From Fonsecaea monophora (taxonomy: Eukaryota; Ascomycota; Eurotiomycetes; Chaetothyriales; Herpotrichiellaceae): a stretch of DNA of 64,000 bases. Positions 54,500 to 64,000 of the stretch are shown one piece after another (the first letter of the stretch is position 1; each line of letters opens with the position of its first letter). The notes under the pieces are model-generated. The model was not told the origin of the DNA. It did not search any database and saw only the letters and a program-made list of their open reading frames with translations. The position numbers and the translations under genes were made by a program. The DNA lies in NCBI RefSeq assembly GCF_001642475.1, contig NW_019173956.1:1-64000 (forward strand). Direction: 5' to 3'.

Positions 54500-55389
54500 T
54501 GTCTTCCCAAAGAAATCAATCAGACCTGAAGTTGATAGATTTCAATTTTTGACGAAAAGCTGCAGGGCAGGGCAGGTATCCCCCGACGATGCATCATCAC
54601 TCAACCACTCTCTGTCACGTCTTGGGAACTTGGAAAAAATATGACGATCACTGTTTAATGATTTTTGCTTCACGATGGCACCTTCGACGCCCATATGGAG
54701 GCTCAGAAGATCACGAAATGTCAACTTCACCAATATGTTACAGCACACCAGCGAGTTCTTCTTGTTTATGGGTTGTTTTAGTCTGCCCATGCTGGCCGGA
54801 TGATGTCTCTACAACCGGCAAAGGAGCAAGGTGTTTCTGCATGAGCAGATCTTTGTCTCGAACCAGAGAGGGTGTTTCCCATGCCATTGAATGTTCTGCT
54901 GCGAGAATTGGAACTGCACCTTGGCCTCGGTGGGATTGCACTGCTTGGAGAACACACTTAGGATTTCTCAAGTTCTAGCTTTTGAAAATGTTGTTCTTAA
55001 CCCCGCCAGACGTAGCCATGCCTGACGAATACATAGGAAATGCACATATTTACGGACGTTCCAACCTAGAGTTTTAGGGAGACATTTGGTCAAAGACGAT
55101 CCTTGGGGAGAGTAGCGTGGAGAGGATTGACCGTTTTGGGATTCACACAAGCGTAGAAAGGCAGTACTGGGCAGTATAGAGTATTCACGACGCCGCAGTC
55201 CGGGTCCGTGTCACACCGTGTGGTCCCGGTGCGGCAAAGCACGCCTTCTTCGCCTAGAATACATTCATTGCTCTAGAGCACGTCGGTGGTATCATGCCGC
55301 GGAACGCTCCGAGCCTCAAGTCCCCGGATCCCAGAGATACACTTTCTTGTTTCCACCCCGGATATTTGGTCCTCTCTTTCTGTCTCTCT
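54500..55389. other. Convergent intergenic region
   Basis: This 0.9-kb gap lies between the CDC4 and GTPase stop codons, presumably both 3' UTRs. No gene or structured element was recognised. Confidence 0.55.
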
Positions 55390-57279
55390 CTATTGCCTCC
55401 TCTTCCGATTCGAGGTCGACCCGCCTCCCGAACGCGAAACGGGTTCGGTAAACATGGACTCGAAAGCATCCAAACCTTGGGTGACCCCCTTGCCCACCAG
55501 CGCAGGGGGTTCGCGCGGCTGCTGCGTGTTGGACTGCTCCTGGCTGGCTGCCGAACTGCGGGTTTTCTGACGACGGCGTCTCGATTGCGGCTGTTGCTGT
55601 TGCTGTTTCTTGTTCGATTTGGACGGTTTGGGCGGTTCCGCGAACATGGCTTCAAAGGCATCCAGGCCCTGCGAGACCCCTTTGCCGACGAAACCTGGTG
55701 GGGGTTGTGAAGCGTTTGGTTCCGACGGTCCCCCTGCCGCCGCTCGGTTTTGGTGTCGTTTGGGTAGGGTCCGGGACTGCTGTTGTTTCTTCGACCTGGG
55801 TGAATGAGGTGGCTCTGCGAACATGCTCTCAAAGGCATCGATGCCTTGCGAGACGCTTTGGCGTGGCGGAGGCACTTGTGTAGGGGCCCTCCTAGAAGAA
55901 GAAGACCCAAGAGGAGACATTGATTCGGCCACAGACTCAAGTGGAGTGGCTCTACGCTTCGAAGGCGCGTTTGTGCTTGCGGGCTTTGCACGATCTCGAG
56001 AGTTCAACTCTTTATACACGAAATCAAGTTGCTCGTGTAGGGATGCGGTCGAGTCAGCCTTGTCAGAGTTTGAGCCAGAGTATTTCCTCAAAGAGTCAAA
56101 AACCCGCGGAGGCTCTCGCTGTCCTTGCGGTTCGGTTGAGGCCGGAGCACTTGCTTCTGAGCCAGTGCCCAAGATCTCGCGCATGAATTCCTGGAGACTC
56201 AAATTTGGAAGTGCGGTTGATCCACTTCCTGACGACTGTGCAGGCTCAGAGTCCGACTCCTTGCCATGAAGTAAATGTGATATCTCTGCTCCGATTGGAC
56301 TCGGGCGAGTTGAGGCGCTTTTACTGATGACTTTGTGGTCCGCAGCTTTGTCCATAGCATACCACTCCAGGTTTGCGGCCCTGAGAATGGCCCATTGCAG
56401 ATTCTTGAGGCCGAGGGCGTTTTCATTCGCTCTCTTCGCAGTCGAGACATCTTCGAGCGATCCAACGGCGATCATTTCGCCTAGCATTAACGCCGAGTTG
56501 CCCTCGAAGGTGGCTTGGCTGCGCAGCCTCGTCAACGCTTCGCGAATGTCCCCTTCTGCAACCTTTGAGCTCAATCGATCACATTTTGTGGCAACAATCT
56601 GGAATGGGATGCCGAGCTTGTGAAATATCTCCAGCATGTGGCGGTCGGCAGCCATGACGCCGTGGCCACTGTCAACGAGCAGAAATGCCCTGCGCAGATT
56701 CCTTCGGTTGTTCAGGTACGACACAATCTGAGCACCCCATTCGGACCTGCTGCCAAAACCATACCCGGGCATATCCACAAGAGTGAGCTTCGGGTTGACA
56801 TCTCCATCCCACCCTTTTATAGCGCCACCAGTTTCGTCTCTTGCTGCCAACGCCCAAGCGGCCATGACCTGGGTCATTCCAGGAGTAGCACCGACTCGAT
56901 TAAGATCCGAAGAAGTGAGGGCATTGATCAAAGTGGATTTGCCAACGTTGGATCGCCCGACAAAGATGACTTCGGGTACTAGGATGTTTTGTTGCGAGGG
57001 TCTTGAGGAGCGGCGCCAGGGTTCGGACGTTTTCCAGCCTGTTCCAGTCCATGTCCTCGAGGGCTTGTGGTTTTTGAAGAAGTGTGCCGCTGCAGCTAGA
57101 TTCTCTTCGGTCGGAGGAGTGGTATCCCAGTACCACGACCCAGCAATCTCTGAGGGCGGATCTTGAAGCTGAGAACGAGTCGAGGACAGTCTGCGTCGGC
57201 CATTCTGGAGCTCGACTAGACGTTGTCGGAGACGAGTGCGGCAGACCAACCGGCAAGTAAAGCAAGTAGAGCTTTGCAT
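55390..57279 (-). CDS. Mitochondrial EngB/YihA-type GTPase with repeated C-terminal motif
   Basis: An intronless frame of 629 aa from an ATG. The N-terminus (CRLVCRTRLRQRLVELQNGRRR) is Arg-rich and free of acids for 20 residues, fitting a mitochondrial presequence. The GTPase core is about 100-310: G1 GRSNVGKST (Lys114), G2-region ATPGMTQ, G3 DMPGYGFG and G4 TKCD. This is the EngB family, involved in ribosomal large-subunit assembly. Beyond the core lies a long disordered tail with a short segment repeated three times (V-S/T-Q-G-x-D-A-F-E-x-M-F-x-E-P) about 60 residues apart, separated by Arg/Lys/Gln-rich linkers (KKQQQQQPQSRRRRQK). The final copy ends the protein. Standard EngB proteins are about 200-300 aa, so the tail doubles the length. 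I know no function for it. Confidence 0.93.
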   Translation of the reverse strand: MQSSTCFTCRLVCRTRLRQRLVELQNGRRRLSSTRSQLQDPPSEIAGSWYWDTTPPTEENLAAAAHFFKNHKPSRTWTGTGWKTSEPWRRSSRPSQQNILVPEVIFVGRSNVGKSTLINALTSSDLNRVGATPGMTQVMAAWALAARDETGGAIKGWDGDVNPKLTLVDMPGYGFGSRSEWGAQIVSYLNNRRNLRRAFLLVDSGHGVMAADRHMLEIFHKLGIPFQIVATKCDRLSSKVAEGDIREALTRLRSQATFEGNSALMLGEMIAVGSLEDVSTAKRANENALGLKNLQWAILRAANLEWYAMDKAADHKVISKSASTRPSPIGAEISHLLHGKESDSEPAQSSGSGSTALPNLSLQEFMREILGTGSEASAPASTEPQGQREPPRVFDSLRKYSGSNSDKADSTASLHEQLDFVYKELNSRDRAKPASTNAPSKRRATPLESVAESMSPLGSSSSRRAPTQVPPPRQSVSQGIDAFESMFAEPPHSPRSKKQQQSRTLPKRHQNRAAAGGPSEPNASQPPPGFVGKGVSQGLDAFEAMFAEPPKPSKSNKKQQQQQPQSRRRRQKTRSSAASQEQSNTQQPREPPALVGKGVTQGLDAFESMFTEPVSRSGGGSTSNRKRRQ

Positions 57280-57581
57280 TTAATCGCCAGGCAGAACTTG
57301 TGAAAAACTGGAGCCGGCGTTGAAGAAAGGAAGCCAACAACAAGCACAGGATTTCGGAGCGCAGGGCGCGGCGACATGGAAATTTTGAGGATCTTGCGTC
57401 GCGTCGCCGAACCCGAACCCGCCAATCAAAGGCAGCCCCAGGAGGACTTCCCCGTCAGCCTTGTAGCCTCGAGCCCAAAAGCCTCTAACTCCCCACATTC
57501 TGAAGAGGGCAAACTTGAAGGACAGGGTGCGTACCTCGACGGCAAACACATCTTCGTTCATGCAACGGCCACTCATTCACG
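57280..57581. promoter_or_regulatory. Compact divergent promoter, GTPase / AP-3 sigma
   Basis: These 302 bp separate the two divergent start codons and must hold both promoters. The central part is G/C-rich. Confidence 0.55.
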
Positions 57582-58218
57582 ATGATCAACGCTGTTCTGG
57601 TCTTCAATAATAACGGTCAGCCGAGACTGACAAAGTTCTACTCACAACTAGTTAGGTGACACACTGCGAAAACAACCATCACCAGTGCTGACTATGTTCG
57701 TGCAGGATACAGCGACACAGCAGTCTCTTCTTTCCCAAATATTCAGCCTCGTATCAGCTCGACCAGCTTCTGCCTGTAACTTTCTGCCGCTCCCTCCCTT
57801 GTTGGCTCCCAGTGGCACGGGCACCAATGCTTCGCCCGACGCACCCACCCAAATCACGTACCGCCATTATGCTACCCTCTACTTCATCTTGATCTCGACT
57901 TCTACCGAGTCTCCTCTAGCGCTGCTCGACTTCATCCAGGTGTTTGTCGAAGCCCTGGACAGACTATTCGAGAACGTGTGCGAGCTGGATCTGATCTTCG
58001 GGTTCGAGACCTTACATGCCGTTCTCAGCGAAATGGTCGTTGGAGGTGTTGTCGTCGAGACCAACCTAGATAAGATTGTTGAAGGTGTCCGAACAACCGA
58101 GGGAGTCAAGGGCAAGAGGAAAGCCATCAATGCCCGCGATTCTACCAGCTCCATAGGGAGGGGTACGGGATTTGCTGGTCTCAGTTGGGCTACAGGGTCA
58201 GGAAGCAGCTGGAGGTGA
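57582..58218 (+). CDS. APS3: AP-3 adaptor complex subunit sigma
   Basis: Two exons, 57582-57650 and 57706-58218 (55-nt intron, donor GTTAGG), give 193 aa. The first exon encodes MINAVLVFNNNGQPRLTKFY, the family start, and the second begins DTATQQSLLSQIFSLVS. Further matches are ACNFLPLPPLL, YRHYATLYFILI and FVEALDRLFENVCELDLIF. The small sigma subunit is part of the AP-3 coat that carries cargo from Golgi or endosome to the vacuole. An insertion between PLLAPSG and TYRHY is longer than in animals but usual in moulds. The C-terminus is low-complexity (STSSIGRGTGFAG) and its exact end may involve a further splice. Confidence 0.93.
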
Positions 58219-59641
58219 CTTTGAGCTTAGATGGGGAGGAGAAATATCACCACATCCACAAAATGCCTCAATCACGAACAATTCGGACTGAGAGACAAAA
58301 ATCTCACATTACGACAGCCAGCCAGCGGCAGGAAAGGAACTTTCTCGTCACTCGCACTTTGGTTTTGAGCAATTGGATACAGTCGCGTATTGCTCCAAGA
58401 GAGATGATTCTCGCACTCGGCTATACGTCGACTCTGGTCTCTGAACAACCTTATCCGGCCCATCTGGCCACATACGCTCGCGATGCGGACACACGCCACG
58501 AATGAACATATCACATGTGCTTGTGTGTGTGACAAACATAGGGCATCGGAAAGGACGCTTGGAGTCAAGTGAATGCTGGCATTGACGCTGTGCTCGCTTT
58601 CCGAACATACTAAGGAGGTGCAATCGATCTATCAGTCCGCTGATGCTCGCTACCCAGACGACAACCAACGCAGCAAGATATTCAGTTCTCGTTCGTGTCT
58701 ACAGGGCGAATGCGAGACAGAAAGCAATAGATCAGTCTTGAAGTGCGAGACGGAGGTGTTCTTTCACGGGCGGCGTCTAGAGGCGCAATCAGAGACAGTC
58801 GACAAGCGGAGTCACCACCATCACTCGCGAAGGGGGTATAATTCAAATTTCCTATCCTCTTAGGATCTTGCCGGCTCGGGACGGCAAGACGATAGAGGCT
58901 CGGCCCAGTGCGGACTACCGAGTCATGGGTCAACACGAATTGGTGGATGTAGGAATTCGATGGAAGAGGTTATGTGTGATGGCACAGTTTGAAAGCACGG
59001 TATTGGTGAGGCATGCACCGTGAAAGAGCACTTTCGGACAAAGAGAAGGGTGGACCTAGTGATGTTGAAAGCACTGGGTTGCCCGAGGGCACACCGGGCA
59101 CCATGATGCAGGGACCTTGGACTCGACAAAGTCTGGAGTTTCTCAGTGGTCTGCAGTGTGATGGAAACAAAGGGACGAGGTTGGGTCGAGAAGCCACATT
59201 GGAATGTTCCCGGGCGCTTAAAAATAGGATGTGAATGGAGGGCACAGACTGTGAGATGGATGCCTCCTAGACGATTGCAGTTAGAGCCCCCCTAACAGGG
59301 ACCCCGCCATCCAGGCACCTAGCCACCCCCATAGGCTCGCCCACTATCGACGGGGGCTCCCCTCTTGGACATTTGGGTGCTTTGGCTTATGATTTGCCCG
59401 CCACTGTGCTTCACCCTGCAGACGGCATCCTCGTTTTCACAGCTTCCCACTTCTCACCTGGTACCAATCATCACAGCAGGCGGCTTGCTGGCCGCTCCTC
59501 AGCAATCATGATCAGGTACATCTACCGCCGTGATCGCTCATTGACGAGCAGCCAGCTGCTTCATATCGCTCTCGGCCAGGGGGTCAGCGGTTTCAGGCTC
59601 GCAGTTCTGGGACATGTCGACAACTTGATCCGCCTACAAAG
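58219..59641. other. Intergenic, no gene supported
   Basis: This 1.4-kb gap between two plus-strand genes should hold the promoter of the membrane-protein gene in its right half. Frames of up to about 105 codons have no motif. Confidence 0.5.
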
Positions 59642-61090
59642 ATGAGTCGTCCCTCTTTACTCTTGAGCGTCTCGATTCTTCTTGTCTCTGTCCTCATTGT
59701 TCCCCCCTCCGCTGCCCGGCCACATTCGATCTGGGAAGTCGACATCGACAACAGCCCTGCCCCGCCACCAGATCAAGGCCCGCCGCTCTCCGCTGGAGCT
59801 CTTCGAGACAAGTCCAAACTCAAATACGAGGTGGTTGGCATAGTTGGAGCCTACGTCGTTTGGTTGATCGTCACAGTCGTGCTACTTTTCCTTGTCGGCA
59901 AGAAGCTGCGTCGCAAAGTCCAAACCTCGAACCGCAGCCTCAGCATGGAAATCATCAAGCCTGCTCCTTTGGCTAATCAGTCCAAGATGAATGTTGAAGC
60001 GCCTCTAAAGAGCCCTGGCAAGATGGCCAGCCTCAGATCGTGGGCTTCGGGTAAATCACATTCCCACAAACAGTCAAGCATCAGTATGTCGTCCACCATC
60101 GACGAAAAGATCCTCGAGGCGGACAAGGCAAAAAACATGGATGAAATGGCGAGGCTCTATGCCGCTGTGATGGCACATGACGAAGAAAAAGCCAGGACCA
60201 GTGGCCAAACGTCGCCTCGCACGCCCAACTACCCACCTCAGTACAATGCTCCCCCAACACCCAGATCACCTTATCATCTCCCACCCACTCCAAGGTCCCC
60301 TTACTATCAGCCGAATCCCAATCTCAATGGGCCGGCCTCCCCTAGGTCGCCACGCTATCCTCCAGAGTTTCAACATCTGCGACAGCCTGAGCCAGAAATC
60401 CAAAGTCAGGATACTCGACCAGTGACACAGGCATTGGTTCACCCCCTGGCGCCCACTCCCGCTGATGATGTTTCCTCGATGAGGACAGAGTCACAGACCA
60501 GCAGCCGCAAGAAGGTGTCACCTCTTTCCTTTATCTCGGGCCGTAGTGACTCGGCTGATCAGGCGAAAAAGCGCCCGACCAACATTTCAGTTCGTGGGCA
60601 GCCCATCTCGCAACCAATCGGCTCTGCCACTCTCACGGACACGTCGATTTATTCCGAAGATGCCCTTTCTTCTCCTCGCATATACAACCCGGGGCCAGCC
60701 CCACCAACACCAGGCCAAAAGTCTGTGACTGTGGTCGAGGAGGTTGAAAAGAGAGGACCCCCCGCGCCGCTATCTCTTCGCAGTGCTGCAGCCTCCAACA
60801 GCTCCAACACGTTGCCATTCCGTCAATTCTACAATGACGCGTTGAAGAGCGCACCTGCAACCAAAACCACTTTTGTGGACCGTCGCGAGAGTATCCTGGG
60901 TGTACATCCAAAGACGGGAGTGCCCCAAACCCCCTATAGTCCCTACATGCCGTACACACCCATGACGCCCGTGACGCCTCGCACTCTTATGACGAAGAAG
61001 GAGATGAAGAAGAACAGGAAGAAGGAAGGCCTGAAGGTGCTGACCGAGGACGACATGGTGCTCTCCGACGAGGACTTGTGGTCAACCTAG
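59642..61090 (+). CDS. Single-pass membrane protein with Pro-Arg-Ser repeats, unknown function
   Basis: An intronless frame of 482 aa with ATG in good context (AAAGATGAG). A cleavable signal peptide is likely (SLLLSVSILLVSVLIV, probable cut after AARP). A short lumenal or outside part follows, then one strong membrane helix (VGIVGAYVVWLIVTVVLLFLV, about 65-86) with a KKLRRK stop-transfer. The cytosolic tail of nearly 400 residues is disordered. It has a tandem-like region about 195-240 with units PPTPRSPYHL, PPTPRSPYYQ, PASPRSPRYP, and near the end PYSPYMPYTPMTPVTPRT. The C-terminus is acidic (LTEDDMVLSDEDLW). The topology is like that of fungal cell-surface sensors or adaptors, but I recognise no named family. 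Confidence 0.8.
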   Translation: MSRPSLLLSVSILLVSVLIVPPSAARPHSIWEVDIDNSPAPPPDQGPPLSAGALRDKSKLKYEVVGIVGAYVVWLIVTVVLLFLVGKKLRRKVQTSNRSLSMEIIKPAPLANQSKMNVEAPLKSPGKMASLRSWASGKSHSHKQSSISMSSTIDEKILEADKAKNMDEMARLYAAVMAHDEEKARTSGQTSPRTPNYPPQYNAPPTPRSPYHLPPTPRSPYYQPNPNLNGPASPRSPRYPPEFQHLRQPEPEIQSQDTRPVTQALVHPLAPTPADDVSSMRTESQTSSRKKVSPLSFISGRSDSADQAKKRPTNISVRGQPISQPIGSATLTDTSIYSEDALSSPRIYNPGPAPPTPGQKSVTVVEEVEKRGPPAPLSLRSAAASNSSNTLPFRQFYNDALKSAPATKTTFVDRRESILGVHPKTGVPQTPYSPYMPYTPMTPVTPRTLMTKKEMKKNRKKEGLKVLTEDDMVLSDEDLWST

Positions 61091-61420
61091 AGGAACGCGG
61101 GGAGTTTCCCTCACCCATGGCTGACGACGTTCTTCTTTTTCTTTTCGGGTCGTCTTGTTGTTTCCTTGTCTCATACTACTAGGTATCTTTCCTATCTCAG
61201 CCTTGGTCCTGAGCACAAGGAAGCCATTGGCTGCCGCGGCATGGTGGTCGGAGGGCACTGAGGGGGAGGGAGACTAAGTGCAAGTGTACAATTTAGGCCC
61301 GCCTGACGAATGGCGAAGATAGATACATATACCCTGAACTCGTCCCAACACACTGGGATGTCGACGTCGATGAGAATGACACTTTACTACAGAGAGAAGA
61401 ATCTTCTGTCTTTTCTTTTC

Positions 61421-61443
61421 TCGTCTCGTCTCGTCTCGTCTCG
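61421..61443. repeat. (TCGTC)n tandem repeat
   Basis: Four perfect TCGTC units plus a partial fifth, in the 3' flank of the membrane-protein gene. Confidence 0.88.
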
Positions 61444-61909
61444 ACCACTTACTTCTCGTCGTGATTCCGCAGTGATCATTCGATCTCGAGACCAAGTCCG
61501 TCCCCCCGGATGTCTTGCTTGGTCCTCAGTGCCATTGGTCATTCAGTCATCATGGACTCCAGCTGAGGCTGAGCAATGATTTGTTTGTAATGTTCTTCTA
61601 ATCTACAGGAGGAGTACGGCAGGTTGTATGTGTGTCCTCACTCATTCAATACCATTGAAATTGAAATTGCCATTACCAATATTGCATGGTTTGTGTTCCT
61701 ACGCGTATACCAGGTTACCAGCTGGGTAACGAACTCCTTCTACGTGTATATGTATGTAGTACCACTATGTCTGGCTATGTACCTATGTATCTATGTTCTG
61801 GTCCGGTCTGGTCTAATCTAGTCTGAACTGGACCTGGATTGACCACAGTGCCGATGCTATGGGAGAGAAATTACCTATAAGAGATGACTTGTAGGCAGAA
61901 TAAGAACAA

Positions 61910-61932
61910 CCCCCCCCCCCCCCCCCCCCCCC
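61910..61932. repeat. C23 homopolymer
   Basis: Twenty-three consecutive C about 200 bp beyond the MFS stop codon. It is the longest homopolymer in the window. Confidence 0.92.
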
Positions 61933-62129
61933 AAAAACGGACCAACAATATTCCTTCCTTCGTGGACGAGGTCTGTCCGGCCGTCCGATCGATCGATAGA
62001 ATTTAATCGTATCCAATCCAAATCAATCTAGTTGTGCACGACATCAACAACGACGACGCGAGACTTCCAGACCAATATCTCCTTGCAACTCGGCCTTAGG
62101 ATCCGTCCGGCTCTCGTATCGTTTCGAGT

Positions 62130-64000
62130 CTATTGCTCTGCAAACCTGCTCTTGGACCTCAGCACGGCGCCATACCTCCACAGGTAGACCATGCCGAAGA
62201 CGCCCGCGGCGCTGACGGCGGCGAGCACGCTGACGCCCTTGTCGACGCCCCAGCCGACAAAGACGGCCCGGCTACCCATGACGACCCCCGCGGCCATGGA
62301 TCCCCGCGACATGTCGTACGTGGCGGACAGCGAGGCAAAGTATTTCCGGTAGGAGAGGGAGATGTAGATGATGGTGCACTGGAAGACGACGAAGCTGCCG
62401 CCGGAGAAGAGGGCGATGCCGACCGTCGGCACGATCCAGTGGAACGTCGGGTGTGCGCCGCCGTTGTTGGGGTCGTGAGACGTCGCCGTCGCCGTCCACG
62501 CGAACAGGAACAGTCCCGCCGGGCAGAGCACGCTGAATGGGATCGACGGGATCAGCCACCGCTCCTGCGCGATCGCGGCGTTGATGTGCATTCTTCGCGG
62601 CGCTGTGACCTGAGACTGCGGTTGGTTTGTGTCATCGGTTGCGGAGGACACAGCAGCGGACGCCGCCTCTTTGACTGCAGCACGAGCCCAGGGAGTGAAG
62701 TACAGCTTAAGGTAAACGGCGTAGATAGTGGCGCAGATTCCAGCACCGACGATCACGGAGAGGAATACCAGCCCAATAGCTCCGGCGGAGAAGCCATACC
62801 TGTCGTTGTAGACCAGTGGGAAAGCCTGTAAACGTTTCTGTCAGTCAGAGACATCCTCAGATTCCGATGGGAATCTTGTGGGAAAGGGGGAAGCCATAAA
62901 ATTCTAGACAAACAGATAGACATACCTCGAAATATGAGTAGTAGGTGGCATACACGATGCCGCCGTATACAGTGACAAAGGCAATCGCAGGATCTTTGAG
63001 CGCTATCTCGGTCGGCTTGATCAGCGCGTCCATAAACACTTTTGCAACATTCAATCTCTTGATCTCCGACGGCGCCCGGTACTTTGGGTCATTTGTGATC
63101 TTCCTCATGCGCTTCGCTCGTTGGAGGAGGATGTAATCTGCGCTCGTCTCCGGCAGCAGGATGATCAGTGGGAACAGACCGCCCGCCATGATCGCGCACT
63201 CCCAGTACGGCCATCGGAAGTCCCTGACGATGGCGTAGCCAGATAGAAGCGGACCAACCGCAGGCCCAGCGTACATCGCGCCCAGCCAGATCATGTAGCC
63301 GTACGGCGACTCGAACTCGTCAAAAAGGTCGTCGTACGAAGCGGCACCAGTGGCCAGGATCGGGGAGCCAAAGTAGCCTTGCAGGAAGCGTAGGACGCAG
63401 ATGGTGGCGAAGTTGAGGTCTTGAACCTGTGTAAGGGCGATGGATAACGCGAGGAAAGGGAGGAACGAGGCCCAGTATGGGATGTTGCGGCCAATCCATG
63501 GAATTTCCGACAAGGGGGCAAACAGCAAAGGGCCCAGAGCGTAACCGAGAACGTATAGGGCGAGGATCAAGGAGACAGAGGTTTCGTTGAGGCCGTGCTG
63601 AGGTGCGATGAATGGGTAGGACGGCGTCGTGATAGACGAGGTGCAGTAGACAACAAAAGTGTAGATACTATTGCGAGCAGGTATCAGTAGATGCGGCGCT
63701 GTGGCAGGGAGAAAGTGCGCCAGTGCGGGTTGGGTATCCGAAAAGCATGCGGTTTCACATACAAGATAATGAAGCTGGCCCATAACTTCTTCGTCGTCGA
63801 GAAGTTTCGTGGATTCTCTGCATCTGTTGGACTATACCAGTCGACTATAACGAGATCATCAACGTTCGTCCCCTTTTTTGCAAGCACTTCAGGGTCGGCT
63901 TCAGAATTGACTTGAGCTTCGGCAACTGGATCTACCGGCTGCGATCGTCTGTTTCGCAAGAGTTCGAGCCCATTTCTGTCATCCGTATATTGCAGAAGGT
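62130..64000 (-). CDS. MFS transporter, DHA1 (drug:H+ antiporter-1/polyamine) type, 5' partial
   Basis: Three exons are visible: beyond the edge to 63763, 62926-63667 and 62130-62825, with introns of 95 and 100 nt. The first frame stays open to the window edge without a convincing start, so the true N-terminus lies outside. The cytosolic head contains DWYSPTDAENPRNFSTTKKLWAS, the usual run-in to helix 1 in DHA1 transporters. Further matches are LGYALGPLLFAPLSE, RFLQGYFGSPILATG, YAGPAVGPLLSGY and ETSADYILLQRAKRMR. The C-terminal half has six more spans, with a variable cytosolic loop (AASAAVSSATDDTN). It exports or exchanges small amphipathic compounds across the plasma membrane; the substrate is not predictable. 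It is convergent with the membrane-protein gene. Confidence 0.9.

Larger units (their letters stand above)
61091..62129. other. Convergent intergenic region with simple repeats
   Basis: This 1.0-kb gap lies between the membrane-protein gene and the MFS gene, both ending in it. It contains a TCGTC array and a 23-C homopolymer. No gene is supported. Confidence 0.6.

Overview
The window is a piece of a filamentous ascomycete (Pezizomycotina) nuclear chromosome. The evidence is eukaryotic gene structure with short GT-AG introns (about 42-100 nt in most models), a Zn2Cys6 transcription factor, a Sel1-repeat Nif1/Dsf2-like protein, a Gag1-clamp protein, a CDC4 with the T-rich N-terminus typical of moulds, and several low-complexity fungal hypotheticals. 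I cannot name the genus. I built the spliced models by hand from splice signals, reading frame and family motifs. Each complete multi-exon model closes to a whole number of codons.

Layout. (1) 0-20 kb is ordinary housekeeping territory: a CTT microsatellite at the window edge, a Sel1-repeat protein, an HhH-GPD DNA glycosylase, a 2EXR/F-box-like protein, a Gag1-clamp protein, a small membrane protein, the GPI inositol-deacylase BST1 and a CAD-type zinc alcohol dehydrogenase. Intergenic spaces here are long (1-2 kb). The one at 13.8-15.4 kb carries an unusual set of inverted repeats. (2) 21.3-34.5 kb looks like a compact metabolic gene cluster: a sugar-porter MFS transporter, a PF04199 cyclase/hydrolase, an aldehyde dehydrogenase, a zinc alcohol dehydrogenase divergent from it, an AtuA/DUF1446 protein, and a Zn2Cys6 regulator whose 3' end lies 38 bp from the AtuA gene. 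Together these could import an alcohol or ester-like substrate, oxidise it alcohol to aldehyde to acid, and process it further under a local regulator. There is no PKS, NRPS or terpene synthase, so a catabolic role seems likelier than secondary-metabolite synthesis. (3) 35-50 kb holds two meiotic genes, the crossover helicase HFM1/MER3 and the axis protein HOP1 (HORMA-PHD), separated by a nucleotide-sugar transporter and a disordered hypothetical. (4) 51-64 kb holds CDC4 (F-box/WD40), a mitochondrial EngB-type GTPase with an unusual triplicated C-terminal motif, AP-3 sigma, a single-pass membrane protein with Pro-Arg-Ser repeats, and a DHA1-type MFS transporter that runs off the right edge.

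I saw no rRNA, CRISPR array or intact transposon, and no convincing tRNA by eye. The most interesting items are the 21-34 kb cluster, the GTPase tail repeats and the inverted-repeat region at 14.5-14.8 kb.
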